This document shows, piece after piece, positions 50,864 to 61,894 of a DNA stretch of 64,000 nucleotides. Both the position numbers and the translations under genes were made by a program. The notes under the pieces were generated by a model. It worked only from the letters and a program-made list of their open reading frames with translations. It searched no databases and had not been told where the DNA came from. Source of the stretch: Lentisphaeria bacterium (GTDB taxonomy: Bacteria; Verrucomicrobiota; Lentisphaeria; Victivallales; Victivallaceae); contig CP091727.1 in the NCBI GenBank assembly GCA_022009855.1, forward strand, positions 124,001-188,000, in the 5' to 3' direction. Position 1 is the stretch's first letter; each line of letters opens with the position of its first letter.

Positions 50864-51714
50864 TCGAGCGGCGTCATGCCGGTCTCTCTGCGGAAGACGC
50901 GCGAAAAATAGGCCGGATCGGCAAAACCGGCGTTCTCCGCAATCTCCGCGACCGGCATTTCCGTGTTGTGGAGCAGCGTTGCGGCGCAGCGGATCCGCAA
51001 CCGGGCGAGATATTGCATCGGCGTGATTCCGATCATGCCGGAAAAGTGACGCAGCAGAGAGTTCTCCGACATGGCGGCCATCCGGGCAAGCTCCGCCAGC
51101 CGGATCCTCCGATGAAAGTTCCCGTTCAGGAAACGGACGACCCGATCGATTCCGCCCCGCACCGGAAGCGCCTCCGCCGGAGAATCCCCGAAAAGGTCAG
51201 ACAACAGACTCAAAATCACCATCAGATATCCCATCATCCGACAGCGCCGCCCCGGCGACTCCCCTTTCTCAATGCGGATGATCTCACGCAGACAACCGTG
51301 AATCTGTCGGAATTGCCCCGGCGACAACGTCAGCCGCGGATAGAAACCGATCCGGTCAAAGGTTTCCGCCTCGGTCATGAAAAGACGCCGGTACCCCGGG
51401 TGGGTATAAAGATCGAAAAGCGGCAGCGGCAGTCGATGCGGCGCAAAGAGCAGATTGATGAGCCTGCACTCCGCCGCCTCCTCATATCCGTGAAGCCCTC
51501 CCTCAGGAATCACCAGCACATCCCCCCGACGCACCCGCTCCAGTCCGAACGGCGTGCGATGCCCCACCTCACCGCCGATGAGAAAAGCGACCTCGACGAA
51601 ACGGTGCCCGTGCAGCGCGGTGTCGCCCTGCTCCTCGACGAAGCTCCACAGCGGGAACTCTTCGCCGCTGAACCGGGCGATGTCATGCATCATCGGATTC
51701 AACGGAATCTTCAT
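50812..51714 (-). CDS. AraC family regulator
   Basis: Intact, about 300 residues. Cupin-type sensor (TALHGHRFVEVAFLIGGEVG, RGDVLVIPEGGLHGYEE) and two C-terminal helix-turn-helix units (IRLAELARMAAMSENSLLRH, MPVAEIAENAGFADPAYFSR, then FRRETGMTPLDYRA). ATG at 51714 is chosen over an upstream in-frame ATG because GGAGGAGG sits directly ahead. No obvious target gene nearby; a terminator of the neighbouring aminotransferase lies 27 bases upstream of its start region. Confidence 0.92.
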   Translation of the reverse strand: MKIPLNPMMHDIARFSGEEFPLWSFVEEQGDTALHGHRFVEVAFLIGGEVGHRTPFGLERVRRGDVLVIPEGGLHGYEEAAECRLINLLFAPHRLPLPLFDLYTHPGYRRLFMTEAETFDRIGFYPRLTLSPGQFRQIHGCLREIIRIEKGESPGRRCRMMGYLMVILSLLSDLFGDSPAEALPVRGGIDRVVRFLNGNFHRRIRLAELARMAAMSENSLLRHFSGMIGITPMQYLARLRIRCAATLLHNTEMPVAEIAENAGFADPAYFSRVFRRETGMTPLDYRASGRGNSCVADRVP

Positions 51715-51740
51715 CGCCTCCTCCCCTCCGTGCCCCGGAG

Positions 51741-51782
51741 AATGAAAACGACCGGTCCGGAACATTCTCCGGGACCGGTCGT
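51741..51782 (-). terminator. Terminator for the aminotransferase gene
   Basis: ACGACCGGTCC (51748-51758) and GGACCGGTCGT (51772-51782) are perfect inverted repeats; the minus strand continues TTTTCATT. It lies 36 bases after the aminotransferase stop. Confidence 0.85.
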
Positions 51783-51817
51783 GAAAAACAGCGCGGGAGA
51801 CTCCTCCCCGCCGCCGA

Positions 51818-53095
51818 TCAATGCTTTTCCTTGAGCAACTTCTCCACTCCGGCCCGCTTGACACAGACGCAGAGCAGCTCCATCGCCGCCCTCAGTTCGT
51901 CGAGAGTCGGATAGGTCGGCGCAATCCGGATATTCCGGTCACGCGGATCCTTCTTGTAGGGGAAGGTGGCGCCCGCGCCGGTGAGTTTTACCCCGGCTTC
52001 CTTCGCCATCGCCACCGTCGCCTTCGCACAGCCGTCGAGCGTGTCGAGCGCAACAAAATAACCGCCTTTCGGTTTCGTCCAGGAGGCCAGGCCGGTTCCG
52101 CCGAGTTCGCGTTCGAGCGTATCCAGAACGATGTCGAACTTCGGTTTCAGCTCCTGCGCCAGGCGCCGCATATGCTGCCGCACCCCCTCGGCATCCTTCA
52201 GGTAGCGTACCGTCCGCAGCTGGTTGAGCTTGTCGTGCCCGATGGTCTGCACGGTCATGTGCTTGAGAATCTCCTCCCGGTTGGCCGGGGAGGTCGCCAC
52301 CATCGAAATTCCCGCGCCGGGGAAGGTGATCTTCGAGGTGGAGAAGAAGTAGATCACCCGGTCCGGATTCCCGGCCGCTTCGCAGGCGGCGAAGATATCC
52401 TTGACCCGCTCCACGCTGTAGATGTGGTGGACACCGTAGGCGTTGTCCCAGAAGATGCGGAAGTCCGGCGCGGCGGTCTTCATCCGGGCCAGACGATCGA
52501 CCGTTTCATCGCTGTAACAGATTCCCTGCGGATTGGAGTAAAGCGGTACGCACCAGATGCCCTTGATCGCGTCGTCTTCGGCGACAAGCTTTTCCACCAT
52601 GTCCATATCCGGCCCGGTCTCCGTCATCGGCACGACGATCATCTCAATGCCGAGATCCTCGCAGATCGAGAAGTGGCGGTCATACCCCGGGCTGGGACAG
52701 AGAAACTTCACCACCGGCAGTTTGCGCCACGGCCGGTGCCCGCCGGTGCCGAAGACGTAGAGCCGCATCATCGTGTCGTACATCAGATTCAAACTGGAGT
52801 TGCCGCCGACGATGATCTTCTCATAGTCGATGCCGAGCAGCTCGGAGAAGAGGCGGCGCGCCTCGGGAATCCCCTCCAGCCCGCCGTAGTTGCGGGCGTC
52901 GACGCCGTCGCTGGTCACGTAGTTGTCGAGTTTGTCGAGAATTCCATTGGTCAGGTTGAGCTGAGTGCCGGAAGGTTTTCCGCGCGACATGTCAAGTTTC
53001 AGATTCTGCGCCACATACCCGGCGTACTGCCGGTCCAGCTCGGCCTTGAGTTCGCGAAGTTCCGCTTCCGAACATCTGGTAATATCACGACCCAT
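51818..53095 (-). CDS. PLP-dependent aminotransferase (MocR-type domain, aspartate class)
   Basis: Intact 425-residue aminotransferase. The lysine binding PLP is in YFFSTSKITFPGAGISMVAT; other marks are LDMSRGKPSGTQLNLTNGIL, RNYGGLEGIPEARRLFSELL, IIVGGNSSLNLMYDTMMRL, WCVPLYSNPQGICYSDETVD and FRIFWDNAYGVHHIY. This fits the Aminotran_MocR group (aspartate aminotransferase subclass Ic), here without the helix-turn-helix domain. Likely makes aspartate/glutamate interconversion; the next gene upstream, nadA, uses aspartate-derived iminoaspartate, so a link to NAD supply is possible. Confidence 0.92.
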   Translation of the reverse strand: MGRDITRCSEAELRELKAELDRQYAGYVAQNLKLDMSRGKPSGTQLNLTNGILDKLDNYVTSDGVDARNYGGLEGIPEARRLFSELLGIDYEKIIVGGNSSLNLMYDTMMRLYVFGTGGHRPWRKLPVVKFLCPSPGYDRHFSICEDLGIEMIVVPMTETGPDMDMVEKLVAEDDAIKGIWCVPLYSNPQGICYSDETVDRLARMKTAAPDFRIFWDNAYGVHHIYSVERVKDIFAACEAAGNPDRVIYFFSTSKITFPGAGISMVATSPANREEILKHMTVQTIGHDKLNQLRTVRYLKDAEGVRQHMRRLAQELKPKFDIVLDTLERELGGTGLASWTKPKGGYFVALDTLDGCAKATVAMAKEAGVKLTGAGATFPYKKDPRDRNIRIAPTYPTLDELRAAMELLCVCVKRAGVEKLLKEKH

Positions 53096-53268
53096 AATAA
53101 CTCCTGTTGCTGCGACACGCCTCCAGGCTCCCGCATTGCAGACGGTTCCGCCATCGACCCGGGAAGTTCTCTCTTCTGCCTGCCGGAGGCATTAAGGCAT
53201 TTAATATATCACTCCCCGGAATGTTTTTCAATCCCACGCAGAAGCTCCCAACTCTTTTTTTTACCGAA

Positions 53269-54180
53269 CTATTTTACGTCCAGCATCCGCCGGATCGGGC
53301 GAACCGCCGCGGCGGCAAGTTCGGGATCGAGTTCGATTCTTTCGGTCATGTCGCGAAGTGAACGATGGAGATCCTCCAGCGTAACCTTCTTCATATCGCA
53401 GCAGACCATCGCCGGTTCCAGCGGCAGAAACTCCTTGCCGGGATTCTCCCGGCGCAGCCGGTGCAGTATCCCCTGCTCCGTGCCGATGATGAACCGCTTT
53501 CCGGACGACTCCCGGCAGAACCGGAGAATGCCGGCGGTGCTCAGCGCCTCGTCGGCCTCATCCACAACCTCCACCCGGCACTCCGGATGCACCAGCACCG
53601 GCGCCCCGGGCGCCGCGGCCCGCGCCCGGCGGATCATCTCGACCGTCACCTGATCGTGGATCGGGCAGCATCCCGGCCAGAGCTCCATCTTGCGGCCGAG
53701 CTTTTTCATCATGTTTCCGCCGAGGTTGCGGTCAGGCAGGAAGACGATCGGGCGATCCTGCGGAATCGAACCGATAATCTTCTCCGCATTCCCCGACGTG
53801 CAGCAGATGTCCACCAGCGCCTTGACCCGGGCGGTGCTGTTGACGTAGGCGACGAAGACCGCATCGGGGTTCTTCCGGCGGCAGGCGGCGACCGCTTCCG
53901 GATCGGCCATCTCCGCCATCGGGCAGCCCGCGTCGGATTTCGGCAGCAGCACCGTCGAATCCGGAGACAGCAGCTTCGCCGTCTCCGCCATGAACCGGAC
54001 ACCGCAGAAGACGATCACCTCCGCCCGGACCGATTCGGCCTTGATGCTCAACTCCAGCGAATCTCCGGTGAAGTCGGCGAGATCCTGAATCTCAGGGGCC
54101 ACGTAGTTGTGGGCGAGAATCACCGCGTGACGCTCATGTTTCAACTCCAGAATCCGCTTGCTGATATCGTTCATTTCCAT
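53269..54180 (-). CDS. nadA: Quinolinate synthase
   Basis: Condenses iminoaspartate and dihydroxyacetone phosphate to quinolinate for NAD. Intact, 303 residues. Marks: AVILAHNYVAPEIQDLADFT, GDSLELSIKA, IVFCGVRFMAETAKLLSPDS, LPKSDAGCPMAEM, VNSTARVKALVDICCTSGNA, PDRNLGGNM, VHPECRVEVVDEAD and MVCCDMKKVT, which hold the cysteines for the 4Fe-4S cluster. ATG 54180 is preferred for the GAAGGA spacing. nadB/nadC are not nearby. The gap to the aminotransferase (53096-53268) shows no gene. Confidence 0.95.
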   Translation of the reverse strand: MEMNDISKRILELKHERHAVILAHNYVAPEIQDLADFTGDSLELSIKAESVRAEVIVFCGVRFMAETAKLLSPDSTVLLPKSDAGCPMAEMADPEAVAACRRKNPDAVFVAYVNSTARVKALVDICCTSGNAEKIIGSIPQDRPIVFLPDRNLGGNMMKKLGRKMELWPGCCPIHDQVTVEMIRRARAAAPGAPVLVHPECRVEVVDEADEALSTAGILRFCRESSGKRFIIGTEQGILHRLRRENPGKEFLPLEPAMVCCDMKKVTLEDLHRSLRDMTERIELDPELAAAAVRPIRRMLDVK

Positions 54181-54283
54181 TTTTTCATCCTTCATTCGAA
54201 CCTTGTAACACACCGGTCACGGATCTAATATAACACCGGAACCGGCAAATGGAAAGCCGCCGAAGCACGCCTCCCCGGCGGTG

Positions 54284-54905
54284 CTAGAGGGTGCCGAAAA
54301 TACGATCTCCCGCATCTCCGAGGCCGGGGAGGATGTACTTGCGTTCATTGAGTCCTGCGTCGAGCGCGCCGGTATACACCTTGACGTCAGGATGGAGCCT
54401 CTCCATCGCCTCCCGCCCCTCCGGCGCGGCGAGAATGGTGATCACCACGATGCGGGCAAATCCGTTCCGCTTGAGCACCTCCACGGTGGCGGCGAGCGAA
54501 CCGCCGGTCGCCAGCATCGGATCGACCACCACCGCCAGTGAATCCGCTTCCGCGGCGGGAAGTTTGCAGTAATATTCCCGCGGTTCGGCGGTGACATGGT
54601 CGCGTTCGAGCCCGACGAAACCGACCGTCGCGTCGGGAACCAGCTTTGAGAATTCCGTCGAGCATGCCGATTCCCGCCCGGAGAATCGACACCACCGCGA
54701 CGCTGTTCCGGATGCGGCACCCAGTGGTTTCACACAGCGGCGTCTTCACCGGAACCTCTTCCGTCTCCAGATTCTTGAGCGCCTCATACGCGATGAAACA
54801 GGTGATCTCCCCGACATATTCGCGGAAATGTTTCGAATCGGTCCGTTCCTCCCGCAGCAGGGTGAGTTTCGCCCTGACGCAGGGGTGATCCACAACAAAA
54901 AACAT
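54284..54905 (-). CDS. upp: Uracil phosphoribosyltransferase
   Basis: Makes UMP from uracil and PRPP. About 207 residues: FFVVDHPCVRAKLTLLREER at the start, CRIRNSVAVVSILRAGIGML, VGFVGLERDHVTAEPREYY, and the PRPP loop VVVDPMLATGGSLAATVE. GGAGG lies 8 bases before the ATG at 54905. A shift near 54645 (AGCTT/GAA region) splits it. Ordinary salvage gene. Confidence 0.93.
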
Positions 54906-55099
54906 GACTTCTTCCTCCATGGCAGGGCGAAGCGCCCGCTCGTGTTTCAATCGCGGCTGACGGGAATAATGTACCACGGCGGAGCGTGTTTTTCAATCCG
55001 CCGCGCCGCGCGGAGAAGCGGAAGATTTTCTCCGGGCACGGTTGCTTTTCTTTCCGCCGCGCGCTATACTATACCCCGACGGAAAACTCGGGCGGAACC

Positions 55100-55974
55100 A
55101 TGAAGACATTTCACCTCAAGGATTTCAAATCCGGCGAACTGCCGATCGCGCTGAACATCCAGCGCTGGAAGAAGGACAACGTCTCCAACGAACATCTCCA
55201 CGACTGCGTCGAGGTGATCTACGTTCTCTCCGGCAACGGAGTGAATTTCATCGACAGCATGACCTTTCCGACCATCGCCGGAGACCTCTATGTCATCGCC
55301 CGCGGCGCGACCCACTCCTTCTATTCGAACACCGAACTGGTCTTCTACAATCTGATGTTCCAGCCGGCGCTCTTCGGGCGGCGGGAGCTGGAGTACTTCC
55401 GGGAGCACCCCGGATTCCGGCCGCTGTTCGAACCGCCGGCGGGGAGCGTGCTCAACAAACTGTCGCTTCCCCCGCGGCGGGCGAACGAATCCGCACCCTC
55501 TTCGACCGCCTCCACGCCGAGCTCACCGGCGGCGTCCCCGGTTCCCAGATGGCGGCCAAGGCGTACCTCACGCTGCTGATCGGCGAAATCTGCCGCTGCC
55601 ATGAAGCGCTCCGGGATGCGCCGTCGAGCCTTTCCCGCGGCGACAACCAGTTTCATTCACTCAACCGGATCATCGAATGCATCAACAGCAGTTATCTTCA
55701 ACCGCTCGATCTCGGACGACTCGCCGCCGCCGCCGGCTTGAGTCCCTCCTACGTAGGGGAGTTCTTCCGGGCGCGCACCGGCGTACCTCTGGTTCGCTAC
55801 CTCTCCGTGCTGCGGGTGGAGAAAGCGCAGCGGCTGCTCCGGGAACACCCGGAGTGGAGCATCACCGAAATCGCCGCTCGCTGCGGCTTCGAAGACTCCA
55901 GTTATTTCACACGGGTCTTCCGGAAGCTCACCGGGAAAACTCCGCGCGATTTTCGGAAAAATTCCGGGAAATAG
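55100..55974 (+). CDS. AraC family regulator
   Basis: About 291 residues. Cupin-type sensor (EHLHDCVEVIYVLSGNGVNF, GDLYVIARGATHSFYSN) and C-terminal DNA-binding region (LDLGRLAAAAGLSPSYVGEF, ITEIAARCGFEDSSYFTRVF, RKLTGKTPRDFRKN). One shift near 55477 (C5). It precedes, on the same strand, the ADP-ribosylglycohydrolase and GH127 genes and is the likely regulator of that sugar cluster. Confidence 0.9.
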
Positions 55975-56127
55975 CTGGATTCATCACCAAAAAAAATCCG
56001 CGAAAAATCCTGTTTTTCCTTTTTCGGTTATGGTTTGCCGCCGGGATGCGATGTATATTCCTCATCAGACCGCCGGAACAGGCGGATTCGAAGCAGAAAA
56101 CAACAAAAACAACAGGAGAGAGATCAG

Positions 56128-57667
56128 ATGTTCGGCGAAAAGGTTCCTTCGAGCGAGTTCATCAACCGCAGCGAATACCGGGACAAGGTGCTCGGCTGCT
56201 GGACCGGAAAAAACATCGGCGGCACACTCGGCGCTCCCATGGAGGGACGTCGCGAAATCTTCGACGTCAAATTCTACGTGCAGGACCTCAAAGGAAAACC
56301 CGCCCCCAACGACGACCTCGATCTTCAGCTCATCTGGCTGCTCGCGGTCGAAGAGAACGGCATCTATCAGGTGAATGAACGGGTCCTCGGCGAATACTGG
56401 CTCAGCCACATCACCGGCCCCTGGAACGAATACGGCGTCGGCAAGGTGAACATGGCCAACGGACTGGTGCCGCCGCTCTCGGGGGCCTTCAACAACGAAC
56501 AGTGGAAGAACAGCAACGGCGCCTGGATCCGCTCCGAAATCTGGGCCTGCCTCTTCCCCGGCGCCCCCGACGACGCGCTGGAGTTCGCCTGGTGCGACGC
56601 CTGCGTCGACCATGCCGGTGACGGCATCTATGCGGAACTCTTCACCACCGCGATGGAATCCGCCGCCTTCGTCGAAAGCGACATCCGCAAACTGATCGAC
56701 ATCGCCCTGGCGAAGATTCCCGCCGACTGCCGCGTCGCCCGCAGCGTCGGCATCGCCATCCGGGAGTATGAAGCCGGGCACGACTTCAAAACCGCCCGCA
56801 ACGCGGTCGTCGAAGACAGCGCCGATCTCGGCTGGTTCCAGGCGCCCGCCAACGTCGCCTTCGCGGTCATCGGGCTGCTCTACGGCGAAGGGGATTTCGG
56901 GCGCAGTCTCTGCTTCGCGGTCAACTGCGGCGACGACACCGACTGCACCGGCGCGACGGTCGGCGCCGTCCTCGGCATCGTCAAGGGGCGGTCCGGCATT
57001 CCGGCGGAGTGGATCGAGCCGATCGGCGAAACCATCCGCACGGTGGCGATCGATCCCTTCCACGCGGAAGCACCGGCCGACCTCGACGAACTGACCGAGC
57101 GGGTGATCCGCTGTGCCGAAGAGACCCAGATGGTCAATCCGACCCTGCCGCGGCTGACCGACGGTCCGACGACGATTTCGGAAAAACTTCGCGCCTCGCT
57201 GCTCTCGGGCGAACAGGTGGAGCGGCGGCTCTGGCACAAGTCCTCTTTTGCCTTCCGCACCGCCCCTGCCGTTCGGCGTGGTCGAAGTGGAGTATCTCGA
57301 CGGCCTCGAAGCCGTCCCCGGCGAGACGAAAAAGCTCCGGCTTTCGCTCCGCAATCCGCACATCGAAAACAAGATCTGCTACTTCGACTGGAATCTTCCG
57401 GAAGGGTGGCTGGTCAAGCAGGGCGAACAGCAGGTTCTCGGAATCCGTTACGGGGCCGTTTCGAGCATCGAAGTGGAACTGACGGTCGGGGAATTCGACA
57501 GCGCCTACGTCTATCTGCCGCTGGCGGTCCGGATTTCCGGCCGGAACTATCCGACGTTCATCACCGTACCGTTCCAGTACCGCGACAGCGTCAGGGCCAC
57601 GCTGGAAAAACCGGACTCCCTCTACTGGGACAACCATGACCGGATGCTCGCCCGTCGCGCCCGGTAA
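56128..57667 (+). CDS. ADP-ribosylglycohydrolase-like protein with C-terminal beta domain
   Basis: Residues 1-370 are an ADP-ribosylglycohydrolase fold: RDKVLGCWTGKNIGGTLGAP, NDDLDLQLIWLLAVEE (metal Asp), and VNCGDDTDCTGATVGAVLGI (second metal Asp pair). The remaining 130 residues (GVVEVEYLDGLEAVPGETKK, YFDWNLPEGWLVK) form an immunoglobulin-like beta domain after a shift near 57265 (CCCC). About 513 residues. AGGAGAG precedes the ATG. Next to a beta-L-arabinofuranosidase, it is more likely a sugar-N- or O-glycoside hydrolase than an ADP-ribose protein eraser; that is inference. Confidence 0.82.
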
Positions 57668-57759
57668 TTTCCAACTCGCCTTTTTTATCCGCCGACTCCG
57701 CAAATACGGAGCCGGCGGAGAAGTTTTTTACGACAGCTTAATTTTGAGGAAAATACCCG

Positions 57760-59492
57760 ATGTCTCCCGTCAAGGATCAGCTCCACATTCTTCCGCCCGG
57801 CGGCGTTTCGCTCCGCGGGCGCCTCGGCAAAGCTCTGGAAAAGAGCGTCAACCACCGTTTGAAAAAGGTGAATTACGATCACCTCGTCGCGCCGTTCCGC
57901 GACAGGAATGAACGGGACGGCCGCTGGAGATGCGAATTCTGGGGAAAATCGTCCGCTCGGCAATCCGCTCCTGGCACGCCGTGCCGGACCCCGGACTGGA
58001 GCAGTTGATCCGCAAGACGGTTCACGACCTCTGCGCCACGCAGACGCCCGACGGCTGCATCAGCTCCTACCCAGCCGAACTCCAGACGAAGGACTGGGAC
58101 ATCTGGGGCAGAAAATACGCTCTGCTCGGCCTCTGCCGCTACTACCGGGAGATCGAACGCTCCGAAGAGGTCCGCCACGCCGTCGCCCGCTGTCTTGACC
58201 ACCTGATGACCCAGGTCGGTCCGGAGGCGCAGCGCATCGTCGATTGCGGCCACCACACCGGACTGGCCGCCTCCTCGCTCCTCGGCGCGGTGGTTGCCGC
58301 CGCCCGGGTCACCGGCGAAAAACGGTTTCTCGACTACGCCAAATGGATCGCTGCCCAGGGCGGCTCCACCGAAGGAGACATCTTTGCGCTCGCCCGGCGC
58401 GGCACAGCGCCCGCCGAACTCGGCAACGGCAAAGCCTACGAAATGACCTCCTGCTTCGAAGGTCTGCTCGAACTTTACCGCGAAACCGGCGACCCGGAAC
58501 AGCTCGACGCGGTGGTGAAGTACTTCCGCGCGGTGCGCGACCGGGAACTCTTCATCACCGGCGCCGGCGGCCTCAAGGACATGTGGGGCGAATTCTGGTA
58601 CGAAGGACGGCGCAACCAGACCCGGAACGACGCCGGGTCCCTCGGCGAAACCTGCGTCACCACCACCTGCATCCGCTTTTTCGGTCAGATTCTCCGCCTT
58701 ACCGGCGATCTCAGCGCTGCCGACGAAATGGAGCGCGCCCTCTACAACGGCATCCTCGGCGCGATGGTGCCGGACGGCGGCTGGTGGCTCCACGCCAACC
58801 CGACGCCGCTGGCCGGAGAGAGCTTCAAGAAACGGGCCGGAGATCAGATTCCGGGCTACGGCGAAGACTGCTGCGTCGCGCAGGGACCGGAGGCGCTGGC
58901 GACTGCCGCATGCTATGCGGTAATGCGCGACGACGAAGGGCCGGCGGTGCTCTTCTACGAACCGTGCGAAGCCCGTATTCCACTCGCCGACGGTTGCGAT
59001 GTGAAACTTTCGATCAACGGGAACTATCCGGACGGTGCGGGAGCGACGATCACGGTTTCTCCCGCCGCGCCGAAACGGTTCCGTCTGAAACTGCGTGTCC
59101 CGGCCTGGAGCAGCCATACCCGGATCACCGTTGCGGGAGAGACGCTTCCCGCCCGGCCCGGCACGTTCGCCGAAATTGACCGCCTCTGGTCGCCGGGGGA
59201 CCGGGTGGAGCTGGAGTTCGACCTCCGCTTCCGCGCCGTTCCGGCGCCGGACGGCAGCGCGCTTCTCGCGGCGATGTGCGGCCCGGTCCTCTTCGCCCGC
59301 GACTCCCGGCTCGGCGCACTGAATGCGCCGGTTTCTCCGGAGGATATCGAGAACGCCCGGGAGCTCGCGGCGGAACCGGAGTTCGCCCGCATCTGCCGCC
59401 TGCCGGACGGCACCAGGCTGTGCGACTACGCCTCCGCGGGGAACTGTTTCACGCCGGAGAATCTCCTGCGCGTCTGGCTCCCGAAGCGGTGA
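57760..59492 (+). CDS. GH127 beta-L-arabinofuranosidase-like
   Basis: Removes beta-L-arabinofuranose in the known members. About 577 residues. The zinc and catalytic Cys site is visible: Glu and Cys in SLGETCVTTTC near residue 296 and the Cys pair in YGEDCCVAQGPEAL near residue 370. Other family marks: GCISSYPAELQTKDWDIWGR and CGHHTGLAASSLLGAVVAAA. C-terminal beta domains from residue 420. A shift near 57943 (GGGGAAAA) splits off the first 60 residues. Follows the ADP-ribosylglycohydrolase gene in the same direction with 92 bases between. Confidence 0.88.
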
Positions 59493-59510
59493 GTTGCCGG
59501 AGAAATCCAG

Positions 59511-60494
59511 TCAGAAGCGGTACAGTTCGCCGGTGTCGGCCGATTCACGCGCGGCAAGACAGGCGCGGGTGAGCAGAAATGTCTGGCGGGCATCCACCAG
59601 TGCCGGACGCTCGCCCGCGATATCGCGCACGAAGTCGGAAAACAGCTTCCGTTTCGGCGGCGGGACCGGAATCTCCCGTTCCCCCTGTGCGTCGATGAGG
59701 GTGATCCGACCGCCGGCAACTTCGAGCACACCGCCGGTTCCGGCGACACGGACCCGGTCATCCCCATGCGTCGGCGCCGCCGCCGGACGGAGATAGTCGA
59801 TGCTCGCCTGCGCGATCACCCCGTTGCGCATGCGGAAGAGACACTGAGCGGCAACTTCAAGGTCCCCATACCCGAAGTTGTCGCTCCGCTCCTGACAGGC
59901 CCAGACGGTGTCGAAGGTGCTGTTCCCGAAATAGATCATCCAGTCCATCGCATGGCTGCCCACCCACGGAATGGTGCCGCCGTAGGTGGCGCGGTTCCGG
60001 TAGAAATCCGGACGGGTTCCAAACCGGTAGGATTTGCGCGTTCCGATCAGCTTGACCTTGCCGACGGCGCCGGATGCCACCAGTTCATGCGCATGCTGAA
60101 ACGCCGGTTCGTAGCGGAGCCCGACCATCGAAATGATTTTCGCCGAGCCCGCCGCGTAAGTTCGTTCGATCTCGTCGAGCGAGGCGAAATCGAGCGCGAT
60201 CGGCTTTTCGCAGAACACGTTGATGTTGCGCCGGAGCGCTTCGACGCACATCTCCGCGTGCCGGTCGAAAGGACCGTCGATCGAAACCAGATCGGGCTTC
60301 TCCCGGTCGAGCATCTCGCGGTAATCGTCGTAAACCTCAGGTGAAAATCCGCATTTCGCCGCGCAGTCAAGCAGCCGCTGCGGCGAATCGTCACAGCCGG
60401 AACTGACGGCGGAAAGCTCCACGAAGGGGACCTCCTTCAGCGATTCGAAGACGTAGCCGCTGTGTCCCCGGAAACCGATCATGCAGAGCTTCAT
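59511..60494 (-). CDS. Gfo/Idh/MocA family dehydrogenase
   Basis: Intact, 327 residues. KLCMIGFRGHSGYVFESLKE start, INVFCEKPIALDFASLDEIE with the EKP lysine, and GGTIPWVGSHAMDWMIYFGN with the substrate-site His. ATG 60494 has GGAGGTGTC ahead. Last gene after the binding-protein gene on the minus strand. Convergent with the GH127 gene. Its substrate is unknown; probably a sugar from the arabinoside cluster. Confidence 0.9.
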   Translation of the reverse strand: MKLCMIGFRGHSGYVFESLKEVPFVELSAVSSGCDDSPQRLLDCAAKCGFSPEVYDDYREMLDREKPDLVSIDGPFDRHAEMCVEALRRNINVFCEKPIALDFASLDEIERTYAAGSAKIISMVGLRYEPAFQHAHELVASGAVGKVKLIGTRKSYRFGTRPDFYRNRATYGGTIPWVGSHAMDWMIYFGNSTFDTVWACQERSDNFGYGDLEVAAQCLFRMRNGVIAQASIDYLRPAAAPTHGDDRVRVAGTGGVLEVAGGRITLIDAQGEREIPVPPPKRKLFSDFVRDIAGERPALVDARQTFLLTRACLAARESADTGELYRF

Positions 60495-60640
60495 TTCGAC
60501 ACCTCCCCGCGCATCTTCCGAATCGGGTCCTCCCCGAACCTGCCGCGTCCCCGACAGCATTCACGGGGAACGGCGGCGCAGACAAGCAAAAAAACATTCC
60601 ACATGGTTACAACTCCATCCTCTCTTCGCCGCAGTGCCGC

Positions 60641-61848
60641 TCAGTTGACGTACTGGTCGAGTTTGGAAAGCATGAACGATTTGCTGGTTCTGCCGGAGGG
60701 TTCGGGATTGTCCCGCCCGGCCGGACGGATCGTGTTGATGTAAACGGTGCGATCCAGCCCGCCGTCCGGCAGGATGGTGATCCGGCCCGCCGCCATCGGC
60801 TGATTGCGGACCGCCAGCAGATTGGCGGTGAACTCCTCCAGCGTCCGGCTCCCCCCAGTCCGATCGCCAGCAGCTTCATCGCATCGTACCCCTGCGCCTC
60901 GCAGCTGCCGGGATACCGATAGAAGGTGCGGCGGAAAGAGTCCCGGAACAGCCGGTTCTCCGGAGAATCGGAGCCGGGCGCGTAAAACGCAAGGTAGGCG
61001 CAGTCTCCCGGCTGAGCGCCGCAGGTGCGCAGAAAACGGTCCTCGTCCCACGAATCGCCGCCGAAGAGCAGCCCCTGATACCCCATCTCGCGGAGCTGCC
61101 GGACCAGCAGCGCCGCTTCGGAGGTCTCAAAGGGAATCAAAATTCCCTGCGGCGCGGCGGCAAGCACTTCGCGCAGCACCGTCTCCAGATCCGGATCGTC
61201 GGATCGGATCTCCACGGCACGGACAACCGTGCCGCCCAGCCCGGTAAAGGAACGGGTCGCCTCCCGCCCGAGCTCCCGGGAATATTCCCCCTTCGGCCCG
61301 GAGTCGGTCAGGACCGCGATCCGCAGCATTTTCCGCCAGTACCAGGCGTAACCGGCCAGCGCCCGCGCCTCCTCGATGTTGGTGAAGGCGTTGCGGAAAA
61401 CGAACGGATTCCCTGCCGAGATCTCCGCCGCAGTCGCCAGCGGAACCAGCGTCGGGATTGCGAAGCGCCGCGCCTCCGGGGCGATCTCCAGCACCTCCGC
61501 GGAGTCATACCCGGCAATCAGCCCGACAATACCGGCCTTATCCAGCTCCCGGACCAGCTCCGCAGCCCGCGCCGGTTCACTCCGGCTGTCCCGCACCAGA
61601 AGTTCCACCTTGCGGCCGTTGATGCCGCGACTGCTGTTCAGCTCTTCCACCGCAAGCTGAATTCCATCGAGCATCCGCTCCCCGTAAAAGCGGTTTACGC
61701 CGGAGAGCGGAGCGATGACTCCGACCTTCACCGGCCCCGAAGCCGCAGGATCATTCCGCAGCAAAGTTCCCACCTCCAGCTCGGCACAGCCGGCCATCAA
61801 TACGGCGGCCGCCGTCAGCACCGCTTTCTGGAACAACCGTTTCACCAT
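60641..61848 (-). CDS. Periplasmic ligand-binding lipoprotein (Peripla_BP_6)
   Basis: About 403 residues. Lipoprotein signal with lipobox LMAGC at residues 18-22, then the leucine-binding-protein fold: VKVGVIAPLSGVNRFYGERM, LDGIQLAVEELNSSRGINGR, VGLIAGYDSAEVLEIAPEAR, YAWYWRKMLRIAVLTDSGPK. A shift near 60855 (CCCCC) hides the end. Follows lpxA by 46 bases. No transporter permease lies nearby, so it may be an envelope sensor or a regulator of peptidoglycan enzymes like LpoA rather than an amino-acid binding protein. Confidence 0.82.
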
Positions 61849-61894
61849 CTTCGAATCTTCCTCTCCTGCCGTAGTTTCCACTTTTGAAACAAGG

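Noticed and set aside
51821..53653. 610-codon plus-strand frame across the aminotransferase and nadA
   Set aside because: It spans two well-supported minus-strand genes and their intergenic gap.
54230..54283. Terminator after upp
   Set aside because: A CCGCCG/CGGCGG stem is possible but it is followed by CTTTCC, not a T-run; too weak to list.
56065..57372. 435-codon frame opposite the ADP-ribosylglycohydrolase
   Set aside because: Low-complexity Val/Asp/Gly-rich translation, no start signal.
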